Shown here: positions 34,349-44,002 of the stretch, piece after piece
Layout of the letters: each line of letters starts with the position of its first letter
How positions within the stretch are numbered: position 1 is the first letter of the stretch
NCBI GenBank assembly: GCA_015057525.1
Contig: SVEE01000001.1
Span: 1 to 64,000 of the forward strand
Origin: Lachnospiraceae bacterium
GTDB lineage: Bacteria > Bacillota > Clostridia > Lachnospirales > Lachnospiraceae
DNA length: 64,000 bases
Direction of reading: 5' to 3'
The notes under the pieces: generated by a model
What the model was told of the DNA's origin: nothing
Databases searched by the model: none
Seen by the model: the letters and a program-made list of their open reading frames with translations, nothing else
Translations under genes and position numbers: made by a program

Positions 34349-36418
34349 GTGATAAAGGTAGCATTAGCAGGTAATCCAAACTGCGGTAAAACAACTTTAT
34401 TTAATGATTTGACCGGTTCTAAACAGCATGTTGGTAACTGGCCTGGAGTAACAGTAGATAAGAAGGAAGGAACTTGTAAGAAGAACAAAGAAATTAAAAT
34501 ATTAGACCTTCCTGGTACATATTCTCTTTCGCCATATTCAGCAGAAGAAATTGTTGCTGGTGAGACAATTACAGGTAAAAATGGAGAAAATATTGATGTA
34601 GTACTTAATATTGTTGATGGTACTTCTATTGAAAGAAATTTATACCTTACCCTTCAGATTATGGAGACTCAAGTACCTATGGTGATTGCGCTTAACATGA
34701 TGGATGAGGTAGAGGCAGCAGGAACTAAGATTGATGTTGCTAAGCTTTCAGAAGAACTTGGTGTTAAGATTGTGCCTATGGTAGCTAGAAGTGGTAAAGG
34801 TATTGATGACGTAGTTAAGGCTATCGAGGAGGTAGCAGCATCTAAAGCCACACCAAAGAACCTTCCTATATTTGAAGAGATTAAGAAGGTTGAAGCTGAA
34901 GCAAAGACTGATGAAGAAAAGGAAGAGGTAGAGATAACAGTAGCTGACCTTAGATATAAGACTATTGATGCAGTGGTATCTGCAACAGTTAAGAAGGGTA
35001 AATCAGTTGAAAGTGCAAAGGAAACTAAGTCTGATAAGATTGATAAAATTCTTACCAACAGATTTCTGGGTATACCTATATTCCTTCTTATTATGTTTGC
35101 TATGTACGCTTGTACATTTAGTGAGAACTTCTTGTGGCTTGGAATTAACAGTCCTGGTATGTGGCTAGCAGGAGTTGTGGAAGGCGCATGGGAATGGGTT
35201 GTAGAACTTATTTCAGGACTTATTGAAGGTGCTTCACCTTGGGTATATGCCCTTGTGGTTGACGGAATTCTTGCTGGTATTGGTGCAGTTTTAGGTTTCA
35301 TGCCACTTGTACTTGTGTTATACTTACTTATGTCTTTCTTAGAGGACAGCGGTTATATGGCAAGAGTTGCATTCATTCTAGACAGAATTTTCAGAAAGTT
35401 TGGTCTTTCAGGACGTTCCTTTATTCCGCTCCTTATGGGTATCGGATGTGGTGTTCCTGCTATTATGGCAACTAGAACACTTGAGAAGGAAAAAGATAGA
35501 AAGATTACAGCGATTATCACAGCATTTATGCCTTGTGGTGCTAAGCTTCCAATCTTTGCAATGTTCTTCTCCACAATGTTTGCAGATGACAACCAGACTA
35601 TACTTAACTACTCAATTTATTTAGTATCAATTGTTGTAGCAATTATCGTAAGCTTACTTCTTAATAAGCTTGTTTATAAATCAGAGGCTTCAAACTTTAT
35701 CATGGAGCTTCCACAGTACAGAGTGCCTACTGCTAAGAGTGTACTTTTCCATGGTTGGGAGAAGGTTAAAGGCTTTGGTAAGAAAGCTGGTACAGTTATT
35801 CTTTTATCAACTATACTTATTTGGTTCCTTTCCAGCTTCAATGTTGATTCATTCAACGGTAAGAACAAAGAAGCTAATGAGGATGGCACAATAATGTGTG
35901 AGATGAATGATAGTTTCCTTGCTTCAGCAGGTAAGGCTATAGCACCTGTATTTAAACCACTGGGATTTGGTGAGTGGAGACCTACAGTTGGTGTTGTAAC
36001 TGGTTGGATTGCTAAGGAGAATGTTGTAGTTACATTTGCTCAGTTGTATGAGGAAGATGTTACTCAGGAATATTTAGATGAGTTCTTTGGAGCTATGGAA
36101 GCTGATGAACTTGAAGAATTAGGCTTTGAAGGTGGAGAATACGACCCTGAGGCAGCATATGATATCTATGTTGAGGGAACACTTTTTGAAGGTGCAGATG
36201 AGAACGCTCTTCCTACTATGAAGGATGATATTAAGACTAAGGCAGCAGCTTACGCATACATGGTATTTAACCTTCTCTGTATGCCTTGCTTCGCAGCAGT
36301 TGGTGCTCTTAAGAGAGAGCTTAAGACATGGAAGGCAACTGGAGCAGCAGTTGGAGTTCAGATGTTAACAGCATATATCGTTGCACTTTTAGTTAACGTA
36401 ATTGGAGGATTATTTTAA
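34349..36418 (+). CDS. feoB: Ferrous iron transport protein B
   Basis: 689 aa. The G domain begins at once (VALAGNPNCGKTTLFNDLTG), with DLPGTYS and NMMD motifs. A helical GDI-like spacer and the FeoB membrane core with Gate motifs follow (LMGIGCGVPAIMATR, MPCGAKLPIF). An acidic extracytoplasmic insertion of about 60 residues lies near 570-625, between the last helices. Start is GTG 34349 with AAGGAGGA 6-7 bases upstream. Together with two FeoA proteins and the Cys-rich peptide it forms a complete Feo system, distinct from the fused one at 1015. Confidence 0.95.
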   Translation: MIKVALAGNPNCGKTTLFNDLTGSKQHVGNWPGVTVDKKEGTCKKNKEIKILDLPGTYSLSPYSAEEIVAGETITGKNGENIDVVLNIVDGTSIERNLYLTLQIMETQVPMVIALNMMDEVEAAGTKIDVAKLSEELGVKIVPMVARSGKGIDDVVKAIEEVAASKATPKNLPIFEEIKKVEAEAKTDEEKEEVEITVADLRYKTIDAVVSATVKKGKSVESAKETKSDKIDKILTNRFLGIPIFLLIMFAMYACTFSENFLWLGINSPGMWLAGVVEGAWEWVVELISGLIEGASPWVYALVVDGILAGIGAVLGFMPLVLVLYLLMSFLEDSGYMARVAFILDRIFRKFGLSGRSFIPLLMGIGCGVPAIMATRTLEKEKDRKITAIITAFMPCGAKLPIFAMFFSTMFADDNQTILNYSIYLVSIVVAIIVSLLLNKLVYKSEASNFIMELPQYRVPTAKSVLFHGWEKVKGFGKKAGTVILLSTILIWFLSSFNVDSFNGKNKEANEDGTIMCEMNDSFLASAGKAIAPVFKPLGFGEWRPTVGVVTGWIAKENVVVTFAQLYEEDVTQEYLDEFFGAMEADELEELGFEGGEYDPEAAYDIYVEGTLFEGADENALPTMKDDIKTKAAAYAYMVFNLLCMPCFAAVGALKRELKTWKATGAAVGVQMLTAYIVALLVNVIGGLF

Positions 36419-36580
36419 GTGATTGATATTATTCTGATTATAATTATTATAGCCCTAGTATCCTTAGCCATATATTCTATGGTCAAGGATAAGAAGGACC
36501 CTAAAAAGTCTAGCGGTTGCGGATGTGGATGTTCATCTTGCTCTATGGCAGGACAGTGTAAAAATTCCACACAAAAATAA
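36419..36580 (+). CDS. FeoB-associated Cys-rich membrane protein (53 aa)
   Basis: Starts with GTG 36419, directly after the feoB stop, with GGAGG about 10 bases upstream inside feoB. One membrane helix (DIILIIIIIALVSLAIY) is followed by a short Lys/Asp stretch and a Cys-rich tail (GCGCGCSSC, then QCKNS; five cysteines). This is the layout of the small Cys-rich protein often encoded behind feoB. It may handle Fe(II) or regulate FeoB; the role is not established. Confidence 0.85.
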   Translation: MIDIILIIIIIALVSLAIYSMVKDKKDPKKSSGCGCGCSSCSMAGQCKNSTQK

Positions 36581-36618
36581 ATATGTCATGTTAGGATAAA
36601 ATCGACTCCTTTCTCTTA

Positions 36619-36647
36619 GAGGGTTGCCAAATGGCAGCCCTCGTTTT
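36619..36647 (+). terminator. Terminator of the feo operon
   Basis: Stem GAGGGTTGCC / GGCAGCCCTC, loop AAAT, then GTTTT. Strong GC-rich stem. Confidence 0.85.
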
Positions 36648-36672
36648 AATTGAAGTGTGTTTTTTATTTGGC

Positions 36673-36882
36673 AGGTTTCTGCATAACAAGGCAGTTTTTA
36701 TAAACATATAAAGACAAACATTTGGACTGCGTCCTTAGCGACTTACGAAATCCACCAGCTACGAAGACTTAGGCTCGAAGGCATTCCTGAGAGTCTTAGT
36801 CGTAGTTGTCTGGTTAGTTCGGAAGCGCGTTGCAGTTGTTTGTCATTATATGTTTATAAAACTGTCTTGTTGTACAGAAACC
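36673..36882. repeat. Palindromic element with core copy B (210 bp)
   Basis: Inverted arms 36673-36713 and 36844-36882 (AGGTTTCTG ... AGAAACCT, CAGTTTTTATAAACATATAA with its partner) surround a 130-bp core that matches the centre of palindrome 2. Unlike the other palindromes it lies between two genes of the same direction (feo operon and glmU), downstream of a separate terminator. The element can therefore exist without a convergent pair. Confidence 0.9.
36714..36843. repeat. Conserved 130-bp core element, copy B
   Basis: Begins ACAAACATTTGGACTGCG and ends TTGTTTGT. About 92% identical to copy A at 27721-27850 in the same orientation. Some changes fall where the core pairs with itself, but I could not test covariation with only two copies. 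Confidence 0.9.
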
Positions 36883-37038
36883 TATCCCTACAAAAAATAC
36901 TTCTTGTCTAAATATGAGCATGGGCAGATTTTTTAAGTGGAATACTTTGGAAATATATGTTATAATGTGCGCGACATAATATAGTTTATACATGAAATTA
37001 GTTTGAATTACATTATAAAACGAAAGTTGAGGTCAATT

Positions 37039-37779
37039 ATGAATAAATTAAAGGCTGTAATTTTAGCGGCAGGTAAGGGCACAAGAATGAATTCGGACTT
37101 GCCTAAGGTTTTGCATGAGTGTTTGGGTCAGTCTATGGTACATCATGTAATTAAAGCTGTTGAGGGTGCAGATGCGTTAGATGTTTGTGTTATAGTTGGA
37201 TACAAGGCTAAAGAAGTTAAAGATGCCATATATGATATAGTTCAGTTTGTTGAGCAGGAGGAACAGCTTGGTACAGGTCATGCTGTAAAGTGCGCCAAGG
37301 ATTTTATTGGAACTGAGGGAGATACTATAGTTGTATGTGGAGATACTCCTCTTATTACAGCTGATACTCTCAAGGCTTTGGTTGAATTGCACAGAAAAGA
37401 AGCTAATGGGGCAACTGTACTTTCTGCTATTCTTGAGGATGCTACAGGCTATGGCAGAATAATAAGAGATGCCGATGGCAATTTTGTTAAAATTGTTGAA
37501 CAGAAAGATGGAACAGAGGAAGAACTTGCAGTTAATGAAGTTAACTCAGGAATGTATGTATTTAACTCTGAGGCGCTTTCTGCAAGCTTAGAACTTTTAA
37601 GCAACGACAATGCTGCTGGGGAATATTATTTAACAGATACTATTGCACTTATTAAGAGAATAGGATTAAAGGTTTCGGCAATGCCACTTACTGGAGATGC
37701 CGTAGATGAGATAAGAGGTGTAAATACACCTGAGCAGCTCAAAGAAGCAGAAGAAATTATGATGAATAGAGGACAGTAA
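37039..37779 (+). CDS. glmU: UDP-GlcNAc pyrophosphorylase (GlmU N-terminal domain only)
   Basis: 246-aa nucleotidyltransferase beginning KAVILAAGKGTRM, with CGDTPLI and GYGRIIRD as in GlmU. It makes UDP-GlcNAc from GlcNAc-1-phosphate. Bifunctional GlmU is about 455 aa; the C-terminal left-handed beta-helix acetyltransferase is absent, and the frame ends cleanly 4 bases before pth. Acetylation of GlcN-1-P must be done elsewhere, or the enzyme uses salvaged GlcNAc-1-P. ATG 37039 follows GAGGT. Order glmU-pth-mfd is typical of Clostridia. Confidence 0.88.
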   Translation: MNKLKAVILAAGKGTRMNSDLPKVLHECLGQSMVHHVIKAVEGADALDVCVIVGYKAKEVKDAIYDIVQFVEQEEQLGTGHAVKCAKDFIGTEGDTIVVCGDTPLITADTLKALVELHRKEANGATVLSAILEDATGYGRIIRDADGNFVKIVEQKDGTEEELAVNEVNSGMYVFNSEALSASLELLSNDNAAGEYYLTDTIALIKRIGLKVSAMPLTGDAVDEIRGVNTPEQLKEAEEIMMNRGQ

Positions 37780-37783
37780 TACC

Positions 37784-38341
37784 ATGAAGATTATTGTTGG
37801 ACTTGGTAATCCTACAAGAGAATATGAGGGCACCAGACATAATGTGGGCTTTTCGGTTATATATAATATTAGTGATGCCTATAATATTAAGGTTGATACA
37901 AAGAAACATAAAGCTCTCATAGGTAAAGGTGTTATAGAAGGTCAAAAAGTAATTTTAGCCATGCCTATGACGTATATGAATTTAAGCGGTGAAAGTGTCA
38001 GAGAGCTTATGGATTATTACAAATGTGACTTAGAAGATTTGATAGTTATTTATGATGATATAAGCCTTGATGTGGGTAAGCTTAGAATAAGAGGTAAGGG
38101 AAGTGCCGGTGGTCACAATGGTATTAAGAATATCATAAGCCATTTAGGTACTCAGGAGTTTGCTCGAATAAAGGTAGGCGTTGGTGAGAAACCTAAGCAT
38201 ATGGATCTTGCAGATTATGTTTTGGGCAGATTTAGTAAGGATGAACAGCCTCTTATAAGAGAAGCTGCCGACAAAGCTAAACAGGCAGTTGCTACAATTA
38301 TTACCCAAGGTATAGATGTGGCCATGAATAAATTTAATTAG
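37784..38341 (+). CDS. pth: Peptidyl-tRNA hydrolase
   Basis: 185 aa, normal Pth length. It releases tRNA from stalled peptidyl-tRNA. Catalytic and binding residues are visible: GLGNPTREYEGTRHNVGF (Asn9, catalytic His19), MPMTYMNLSGE, and VIYDDISLDVG (Asp). It lies 4 bases after glmU and 23 before mfd, so these are one transcription unit. Confidence 0.96.
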   Translation: MKIIVGLGNPTREYEGTRHNVGFSVIYNISDAYNIKVDTKKHKALIGKGVIEGQKVILAMPMTYMNLSGESVRELMDYYKCDLEDLIVIYDDISLDVGKLRIRGKGSAGGHNGIKNIISHLGTQEFARIKVGVGEKPKHMDLADYVLGRFSKDEQPLIREAADKAKQAVATIITQGIDVAMNKFN

Positions 38342-38364
38342 ATAATTAATGGAGGTTCTTAAAT

Positions 38365-41300
38365 ATGCAGGCACTTATTGCAGCATTTAAGGAGTATCCA
38401 AGATTTAATACGCTTCAGGAAAAATTATCTGAGGGAGAACATCCAGTTCACGTCTGGGGACTTGATAAGCGTGTCACACCTCTTATGATGGAAACCCTGG
38501 GGCAAAATAATGTCTTGAAACTCATCGTGACTTACGACGAGAAGAGAGCCAGAGAAATAGTGGATGACTATAGATTTTATAATCGAGATGTCTATTATTA
38601 CCCTGCCAAGGATGCATTGTTTTACTATGCAGACATTCACAGCAATGTAACCGTTAAAAATCGATTAGAAATTTTTAAAAGAATTGCTGAAAAAGAACAG
38701 ACCATAGTTGTAACCACTATTGAGGGACTTATGGATAAGATTCCCCCTTTGTCTCATATTACAGACTATGTGGTGGATATTGAATGTGGTCAAACTCTTC
38801 AACTTAATGAATTTTCAAGAAAACTTTCAACTCTTGGATACGAAAAAACTACAATGGTTGAAACTTCAGGGCAGTTTTCGGTAAGAGGAGGTATTATTGA
38901 TATATACCCTCTGACTGAAGAGTGCCCTTATCGTGTTGAATTATGGGGTGATGATGTTGATTCTATTAGAATTTTTGATGTGGAAAGTCAACGCTCTATA
39001 GAAGAAGTAAAAAGTGTAAAAATATATCCGTCTAGCGAAATGATTCTCACAGATGAACGTATAAATAAGGGTCTTGAAAAGATAGAAAAAGAATACAAGA
39101 AACAGTCAGCACAGCTGAAGAAAGAATTCAGAACAGAACAATATGCCAGACTTAATAAAATAATTGAAAATGTAAAAGAAGAGCTTAAGGAATTTAACTC
39201 AACCATGGGACTTGATAGCATGGTTGAATACTTCTATGATGATACAGTTTCATTTTTGGATTATTTTTCGGATGATTCCATGATTTTTATAGATGATCCG
39301 GAGAGAGTAGCAAGACAGGCTACAGTTTATTCTATGGAATTTGCCGCTTCTATGGCAGGAAGATTAGAAGGGGGATATGTTCTTCCGGGACAGACTAATG
39401 TTTTGTATGACGGAAAAATGGTTGTAGGAAAGCTTTCTTTACGAAAGCTGATCCTTATGTCAGAGTTATATACAAAACAGCTTGCCTGGGGCGAAAAAAG
39501 TCAGGTTTCCATGTCATCAAAGGGGCTTATAAGCTATAACAATAGCTTTGAGGCTCTTATGTCGGATATTCTCAAATGGAAGAAGAAAGAGTATAAGATA
39601 GTTATACTTTCACCATCAGGAACAAGAGGCAAGAGAATTGTAGCTGACTTAAAACAAAATGATGTGCCGGCACATTTTTCAGAGGATAAAAAGGAAATTA
39701 AATCAGGTGAGATTGTAGTTTCCATAGGTAGACTTGAAACAGGATTTGAGATACCTGATTGCAAGCTTGTAGTAATAAGCGAGGGGGATATATTTACCTC
39801 AAAGGAACTTAAAAAGAGAAAGAAACTTCCTAAATATCAGGGTGATAAAATAAATAGTTTTTCTGACATTGTAGTTGGAGATTATGTAGTTCATGAGCGA
39901 CACGGAGTAGGTATCTATCAGGGTATTGATAAGGTAGAAACTGAGGGTAGGTTGAGAGACTACATTAGCATAGAGTATGCTAAGGGAAGTAAGCTTTTTA
40001 TCCCTGTGGAACAGCTTGATATGATTGGTAAGCTGTCAGGTAAGGAAGGTGCTAAGCCTAAGCTTAACAGACTTGGTGGAACAGAGTGGGAAAAGGTAAG
40101 ACAGCGTGTTAAAGGGCACGTTGATGATATTGCTAAGGAATTGGTAGAACTTTACGCAATAAGAAAAACAATCAAGGGATTTGCCTATTCAGAGGACACA
40201 GAGTGGCAGAAAGAGTTTGAAGAATTGTTCCCTTATGAGGAAACATTGGACCAGCAAAAGGCGATTGAAGATACGAAAAAAGACATGGAAGGCTATGGAA
40301 TCATGGATAGACTTATTTGTGGTGATGTAGGATTTGGTAAGACGGAGATTGCTATTAGAGCTGCCTTTAAGGCTGTGCAGGATAACAAACAGGTGGCATA
40401 CCTTGTGCCAACTACAATTCTTGCCCAGCAGCATTTTGATACATTTTCAGAAAGAATGAAAGACTTCCCTGTAAATATCAGATTGCTTTCTAGATTCTGT
40501 ACGCCGAAGGAAGTTAAAGCTACAATTTCAGATATGAAAAATGGAATGGTGGATATTGTTATTGGAACTCATAGACTGTTGTCAAAGGATGTGGAGTTCA
40601 AGAATCTGGGCCTTTTAATAATTGACGAAGAGCAAAGATTTGGTGTTAAACACAAAGAACAAATAAAGCAAATGAAAAACAATGTAGATGTTCTTACTCT
40701 TACAGCAACCCCTATACCTAGAACTCTTCATATGAGTTTAGTTGGTTTAAGGGATATAAGCTTGTTAGAGGAACCTCCTGTGGATAGAATGCCTATTCAG
40801 ACCTATATTATGGAATATGATATAGAATTTGTTAAAGAAGCAATCAACAGAGAACTTAATAGACAGGGGCAGGTGTACTATGTCTACAACAGAGTCAATA
40901 CAATTGAAGATATTACGGCTCAATTAAGGGCAGTGCTTCCAGGCGCTAGAATCGAATTTGCTCATGGTAAGATGAATGAACGAGAACTTGAAAATATTAT
41001 GCGTGATTTTATTAATAAGGAGATTGATGTTTTAGTTTCAACTACAATAATTGAAACTGGTCTTGATATACCGAATGTAAACACCATAATTATTCACGAT
41101 GCGGATAACTTTGGGTTGTCTCAGTTGTACCAGCTTAGAGGACGTGTTGGACGTTCCAGCAGAAGTTCCTATGCATTTCTTATGTACAAGAGAGATAAAA
41201 TGATTAAAGAAGTGGCAGAGAAGCGTTTAAAGGCCATTAGAGAGTTTACAGAGCTTGGTTCCGGTTATAAAATATCTATGAAGGATTTGGAAATACGAGG

Positions 41301-41877
41301 AGCGGGAAATCTTCTAGGACAGGAACAGTCTGGTAATATTGAAGCAGTTGGTTATGATCTTTATTGTAAGATGCTTAATGATGCTATAAAGAGACTTTCC
41401 GGTATTGAAACAGCACCTGACTTTGCTACATCAATAGAACTTCCGGTGGATGCGTATATACCAGATAAATATGTAAAAAATGAATATATAAAACTGGATT
41501 TATACAAAAGAATATCAAAATGCGAGACTAGAGAGCAAAATGATGCTATACTCGAAGAAGTAAGGGATAGATTTGGAGAACCACCAAAATCCTTTATGAG
41601 ATTATTGGATATTGCATACCTTAAAGCAATTGCACATAAGGCATATATTACAGAGGTAAAATATATTCAGGATGAAATAAGATTTCTTATGTGGCCAAAT
41701 ACCCCGGTTAAACCGGAACGAATGGATACCTTGCTAAAACGCTATAAAGGCGATATGAAGTTTGTTACAGGTAAATTCGTAGGTTTCCACCTTAAGGCAT
41801 CTAAGAATATACAAGATGAACTTCTAGAGGTTGCAGAGAAAGCCATAAATGATATAATGTTTCTTACCGAGGAGTAA
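38365..41877 (+). CDS. mfd: Transcription-repair coupling factor
   Basis: 1170 aa. Mfd removes stalled RNA polymerase and recruits UvrA. Domains in order: UvrB-like region (1 to about 340), RNA-polymerase-interacting CarD-like domain near residue 500 (GDYVVHERHGVGIYQGI), RecG-like translocase with Walker A GDVGFGKTE (about 652) and DEEQ box (about 753), QLRGRVGRS, the TRG motif region (GAGNLLGQEQSG) and a C-terminal domain. Complete and in the normal clostridial position. Confidence 0.97.
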   Translation: MQALIAAFKEYPRFNTLQEKLSEGEHPVHVWGLDKRVTPLMMETLGQNNVLKLIVTYDEKRAREIVDDYRFYNRDVYYYPAKDALFYYADIHSNVTVKNRLEIFKRIAEKEQTIVVTTIEGLMDKIPPLSHITDYVVDIECGQTLQLNEFSRKLSTLGYEKTTMVETSGQFSVRGGIIDIYPLTEECPYRVELWGDDVDSIRIFDVESQRSIEEVKSVKIYPSSEMILTDERINKGLEKIEKEYKKQSAQLKKEFRTEQYARLNKIIENVKEELKEFNSTMGLDSMVEYFYDDTVSFLDYFSDDSMIFIDDPERVARQATVYSMEFAASMAGRLEGGYVLPGQTNVLYDGKMVVGKLSLRKLILMSELYTKQLAWGEKSQVSMSSKGLISYNNSFEALMSDILKWKKKEYKIVILSPSGTRGKRIVADLKQNDVPAHFSEDKKEIKSGEIVVSIGRLETGFEIPDCKLVVISEGDIFTSKELKKRKKLPKYQGDKINSFSDIVVGDYVVHERHGVGIYQGIDKVETEGRLRDYISIEYAKGSKLFIPVEQLDMIGKLSGKEGAKPKLNRLGGTEWEKVRQRVKGHVDDIAKELVELYAIRKTIKGFAYSEDTEWQKEFEELFPYEETLDQQKAIEDTKKDMEGYGIMDRLICGDVGFGKTEIAIRAAFKAVQDNKQVAYLVPTTILAQQHFDTFSERMKDFPVNIRLLSRFCTPKEVKATISDMKNGMVDIVIGTHRLLSKDVEFKNLGLLIIDEEQRFGVKHKEQIKQMKNNVDVLTLTATPIPRTLHMSLVGLRDISLLEEPPVDRMPIQTYIMEYDIEFVKEAINRELNRQGQVYYVYNRVNTIEDITAQLRAVLPGARIEFAHGKMNERELENIMRDFINKEIDVLVSTTIIETGLDIPNVNTIIIHDADNFGLSQLYQLRGRVGRSSRSSYAFLMYKRDKMIKEVAEKRLKAIREFTELGSGYKISMKDLEIRGAGNLLGQEQSGNIEAVGYDLYCKMLNDAIKRLSGIETAPDFATSIELPVDAYIPDKYVKNEYIKLDLYKRISKCETREQNDAILEEVRDRFGEPPKSFMRLLDIAYLKAIAHKAYITEVKYIQDEIRFLMWPNTPVKPERMDTLLKRYKGDMKFVTGKFVGFHLKASKNIQDELLEVAEKAINDIMFLTEE

Positions 41878-41894
41878 TCAAAAGGAGAATTATA

Positions 41895-42962
41895 ATGCTT
41901 TATATTAAGAATAAAATTTCACATAGAATAGCATTTTTTCTAGTGCTTACTTGTATGCTTTCGCTTTTGACTGCATGTGGCAAAGAAAAAAAGCAAAATA
42001 TTGTTTCTCAGGATGGAACTATTGTTTTCCAATATGGAGATAATGTGGTTAGACTTGGAGAGACGTATATCTATGTCAACACAGTTAAAGACAGATATGA
42101 ACTTCAGTATGGAGAAGATATATGGCAGATGACACTTCCAGAGGATGCTGAAACAGGGGAATCTATACTTGCTCTTACCAAGGAAGAGGTTATAACTGAG
42201 ATTGTTAAAGTTAAAACTCTTTGCGCCCATGCTGAAGAATATGGAGTTAAGCTTTCTGATTTAGAGTTGGAGCAGATACAGCTTGATGCTGGCGAATTTT
42301 ATTCCAAGCTAACAGATGAAGATATAGAGGCTATGGAAATTACAGAAGATATTGTATATCAGGTAATGTATGAAAATGCTGTTGCTAAGCTTGTACAGAA
42401 TAAAATTTTAGAGAGCGACCCTATTGAGATATCTGATGAAGAAGCTAGAATGACCACATTCTATGATATGTATTTTGCATGTTATTCTATTAATGAATCT
42501 GGCAATGTGGTTCCTTATACAGAAGAGGAAAAAGAAGTACAATATGAAAATGCTTTGCAAGCTTGTTCTACTCTTGCTACAGCATCAATGGATGAGAACA
42601 AAGAGGCTGAGAATATTGAAAACTTAGCTGCATATTACAAGCTTGAAGAGGGTGGAAATATGACACTTACTCCAGAGGAAATAGTAGACACCTATGGTCA
42701 GGAAATACATGACTTACTTTATTCAATGGAAAATGGTGATTACAGTACAGTTATAGAAAGTGAGTATGGATATCATGTATTCCAGATGATACATCTTACA
42801 GACCCAGAAGCTACTAAAACCCGTAAGGATGTCATGACTAAGGAAGCTATAGACACAAGACTTTCAGACACATTAACACAGTGGAAGAACGAGATAGACC
42901 CTGACTTCAAATATCCAGATTCGGTATATATGGATGTTTACGATACAATTAAAATCCAATAA
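41895..42962 (+). CDS. Parvulin-type peptidyl-prolyl isomerase lipoprotein (PrsA-like)
   Basis: 355 aa with lipobox SLLTAC (Cys near residue 28). The C-terminal third resembles a PpiC/parvulin domain (GDYSTVIESEYGYHVFQMIHL). It probably helps fold exported proteins on the outer face of the membrane, like PrsA. The N-terminal domain is helical, as in SurA/PrsA. It sits 17 bases after mfd, the usual neighbour in Clostridia. Catalytic residues are not all recognisable, so it may be mainly a chaperone. Confidence 0.8.
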   Translation: MLYIKNKISHRIAFFLVLTCMLSLLTACGKEKKQNIVSQDGTIVFQYGDNVVRLGETYIYVNTVKDRYELQYGEDIWQMTLPEDAETGESILALTKEEVITEIVKVKTLCAHAEEYGVKLSDLELEQIQLDAGEFYSKLTDEDIEAMEITEDIVYQVMYENAVAKLVQNKILESDPIEISDEEARMTTFYDMYFACYSINESGNVVPYTEEEKEVQYENALQACSTLATASMDENKEAENIENLAAYYKLEEGGNMTLTPEEIVDTYGQEIHDLLYSMENGDYSTVIESEYGYHVFQMIHLTDPEATKTRKDVMTKEAIDTRLSDTLTQWKNEIDPDFKYPDSVYMDVYDTIKIQ

Positions 42963-42994
42963 AAAAGAATCTCTCGTAAGAGAGATTCTTTTTT
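42961..42994. terminator. Bidirectional terminator between PPIase gene and dut
   Basis: Stem AAGAATCTCTC / GAGAGATTCTT with loop GTAA, A-rich left and T-rich right. An ordinary short terminator in a 35-base convergent gap. Confidence 0.92.
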
Positions 42995-42997
42995 GTT

Positions 42998-43447
42998 TTA
43001 GTGTGTTCCTGTTGAACCGAAACCACCAGCTCCACGTTCTGTGGAATCAAGTTCATCTACAAGTGCAAATGAAGCTGCTATATATGGGGTAATAACAAGC
43101 TGTGCGATTCTTTCATTTGGTTCTATTGTTGCTTCTAACTTTGAGTGGTTGTGAAGTGCCACCATAACTTCTCCACGATAGTCAGAATCCACAACTCCTA
43201 CCTTGTTAGCAGGAGCAAGTCCCTTCTTTGATGCAAGACCACTTCTTGCATAGATAAGTCCCGCATATCCATCAGGAAGCTCCATTGCAAGTCCAGTTGG
43301 TACAAGGAATGTGTCCCCTGGTTGAATGGTTAATGCTTCGTCTAGGCAGGCATATAAATCGGCGCCTGCAGCATAGGCTGAACCATAAGTTGGGATAGTT
43401 GCATTTTCACGTAATTTCTTTATATTAACAGGTACGTTCGTAATCAT
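42998..43447 (-). CDS. dut: dUTP diphosphatase (trimeric dUTPase)
   Basis: 149 aa. Hydrolyses dUTP to dUMP. The conserved motifs are present in order: AGADLYA, YARSGLASKKGL, NKVGVVDSDYRGE, NERIAQLVI and RGAGGFGSTGTH. It overlaps the nrdG gene upstream by 4 bases, giving an nrdD-nrdG-dut operon for dNTP supply and quality. Confidence 0.95.
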   Translation of the reverse strand: MITNVPVNIKKLRENATIPTYGSAYAAGADLYACLDEALTIQPGDTFLVPTGLAMELPDGYAGLIYARSGLASKKGLAPANKVGVVDSDYRGEVMVALHNHSKLEATIEPNERIAQLVITPYIAASFALVDELDSTERGAGGFGSTGTH

Positions 43448-43980
43448 TTTAAACTTCCTTTTCCTTCCCAGAGAACAATCTCTTTAGCTTCAAGTGATTT
43501 TTGAACATCGATTATACGTTGATTAGATGAGCCTCTAAAAACAAGATTTAAGTCCTTCAACTCCTGAACAAATTTACCATCTACCATAATATCGATGTAT
43601 TTGATAAGTTCTCTTGTCTCAGGCCATTTGACCATCATTTCATCCACAATGTTTTCGTCGAATAAGTAACCTGTGTAGCACCAAACATCTTTGTTAGGAT
43701 ATATTTCTTTCATCTTTCTAAGGAGAGGAAGAAGTCCTTGCTGGTTACTATATTCAAAAGGTTCGCCCCCGAGAAGGGACAAACCTTTTATGTGGTCTGG
43801 TTCAAGATATGAAATTATTTCGTCTATTTGCTTTTCTGTGAATAACTCACCGAAATTGAAGTCCCAGGTTTCTGGATTAAAGCAACCCTTACAGTGATGA
43901 GTACATCCTGATACAAAGAGGGAAACTCTTATTCCAGGACCGTTGGCAACATCAATTCGTTTAATGTCTGCATAATTCAT
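43444..43980 (-). CDS. nrdG: Anaerobic ribonucleotide reductase activating protein
   Basis: 178-aa radical SAM enzyme that installs the glycyl radical on NrdD. The [4Fe-4S] motif is CTHHCKGC (Cys26, Cys30, Cys33), the form typical of NrdG rather than PflA. LLGGEPFEY follows as the SAM-binding GGE motif. It lies between nrdD and dut. Confidence 0.95.
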   Translation of the reverse strand: MNYADIKRIDVANGPGIRVSLFVSGCTHHCKGCFNPETWDFNFGELFTEKQIDEIISYLEPDHIKGLSLLGGEPFEYSNQQGLLPLLRKMKEIYPNKDVWCYTGYLFDENIVDEMMVKWPETRELIKYIDIMVDGKFVQELKDLNLVFRGSSNQRIIDVQKSLEAKEIVLWEGKGSLK

Positions 43981-44002
43981 AATTTATATCCTCGATTATA
44001 TA

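Noticed and set aside
34669-35301. 210-aa minus-strand frame inside feoB
   Set aside because: A shadow of the strongly conserved feoB coding sequence, with low-complexity Ser/Thr composition and no ribosome binding site.
37003-37038. Earlier start of glmU
   Set aside because: ATG 37039 has a proper GAGGT site and gives the standard KAVILAAG N-terminus.
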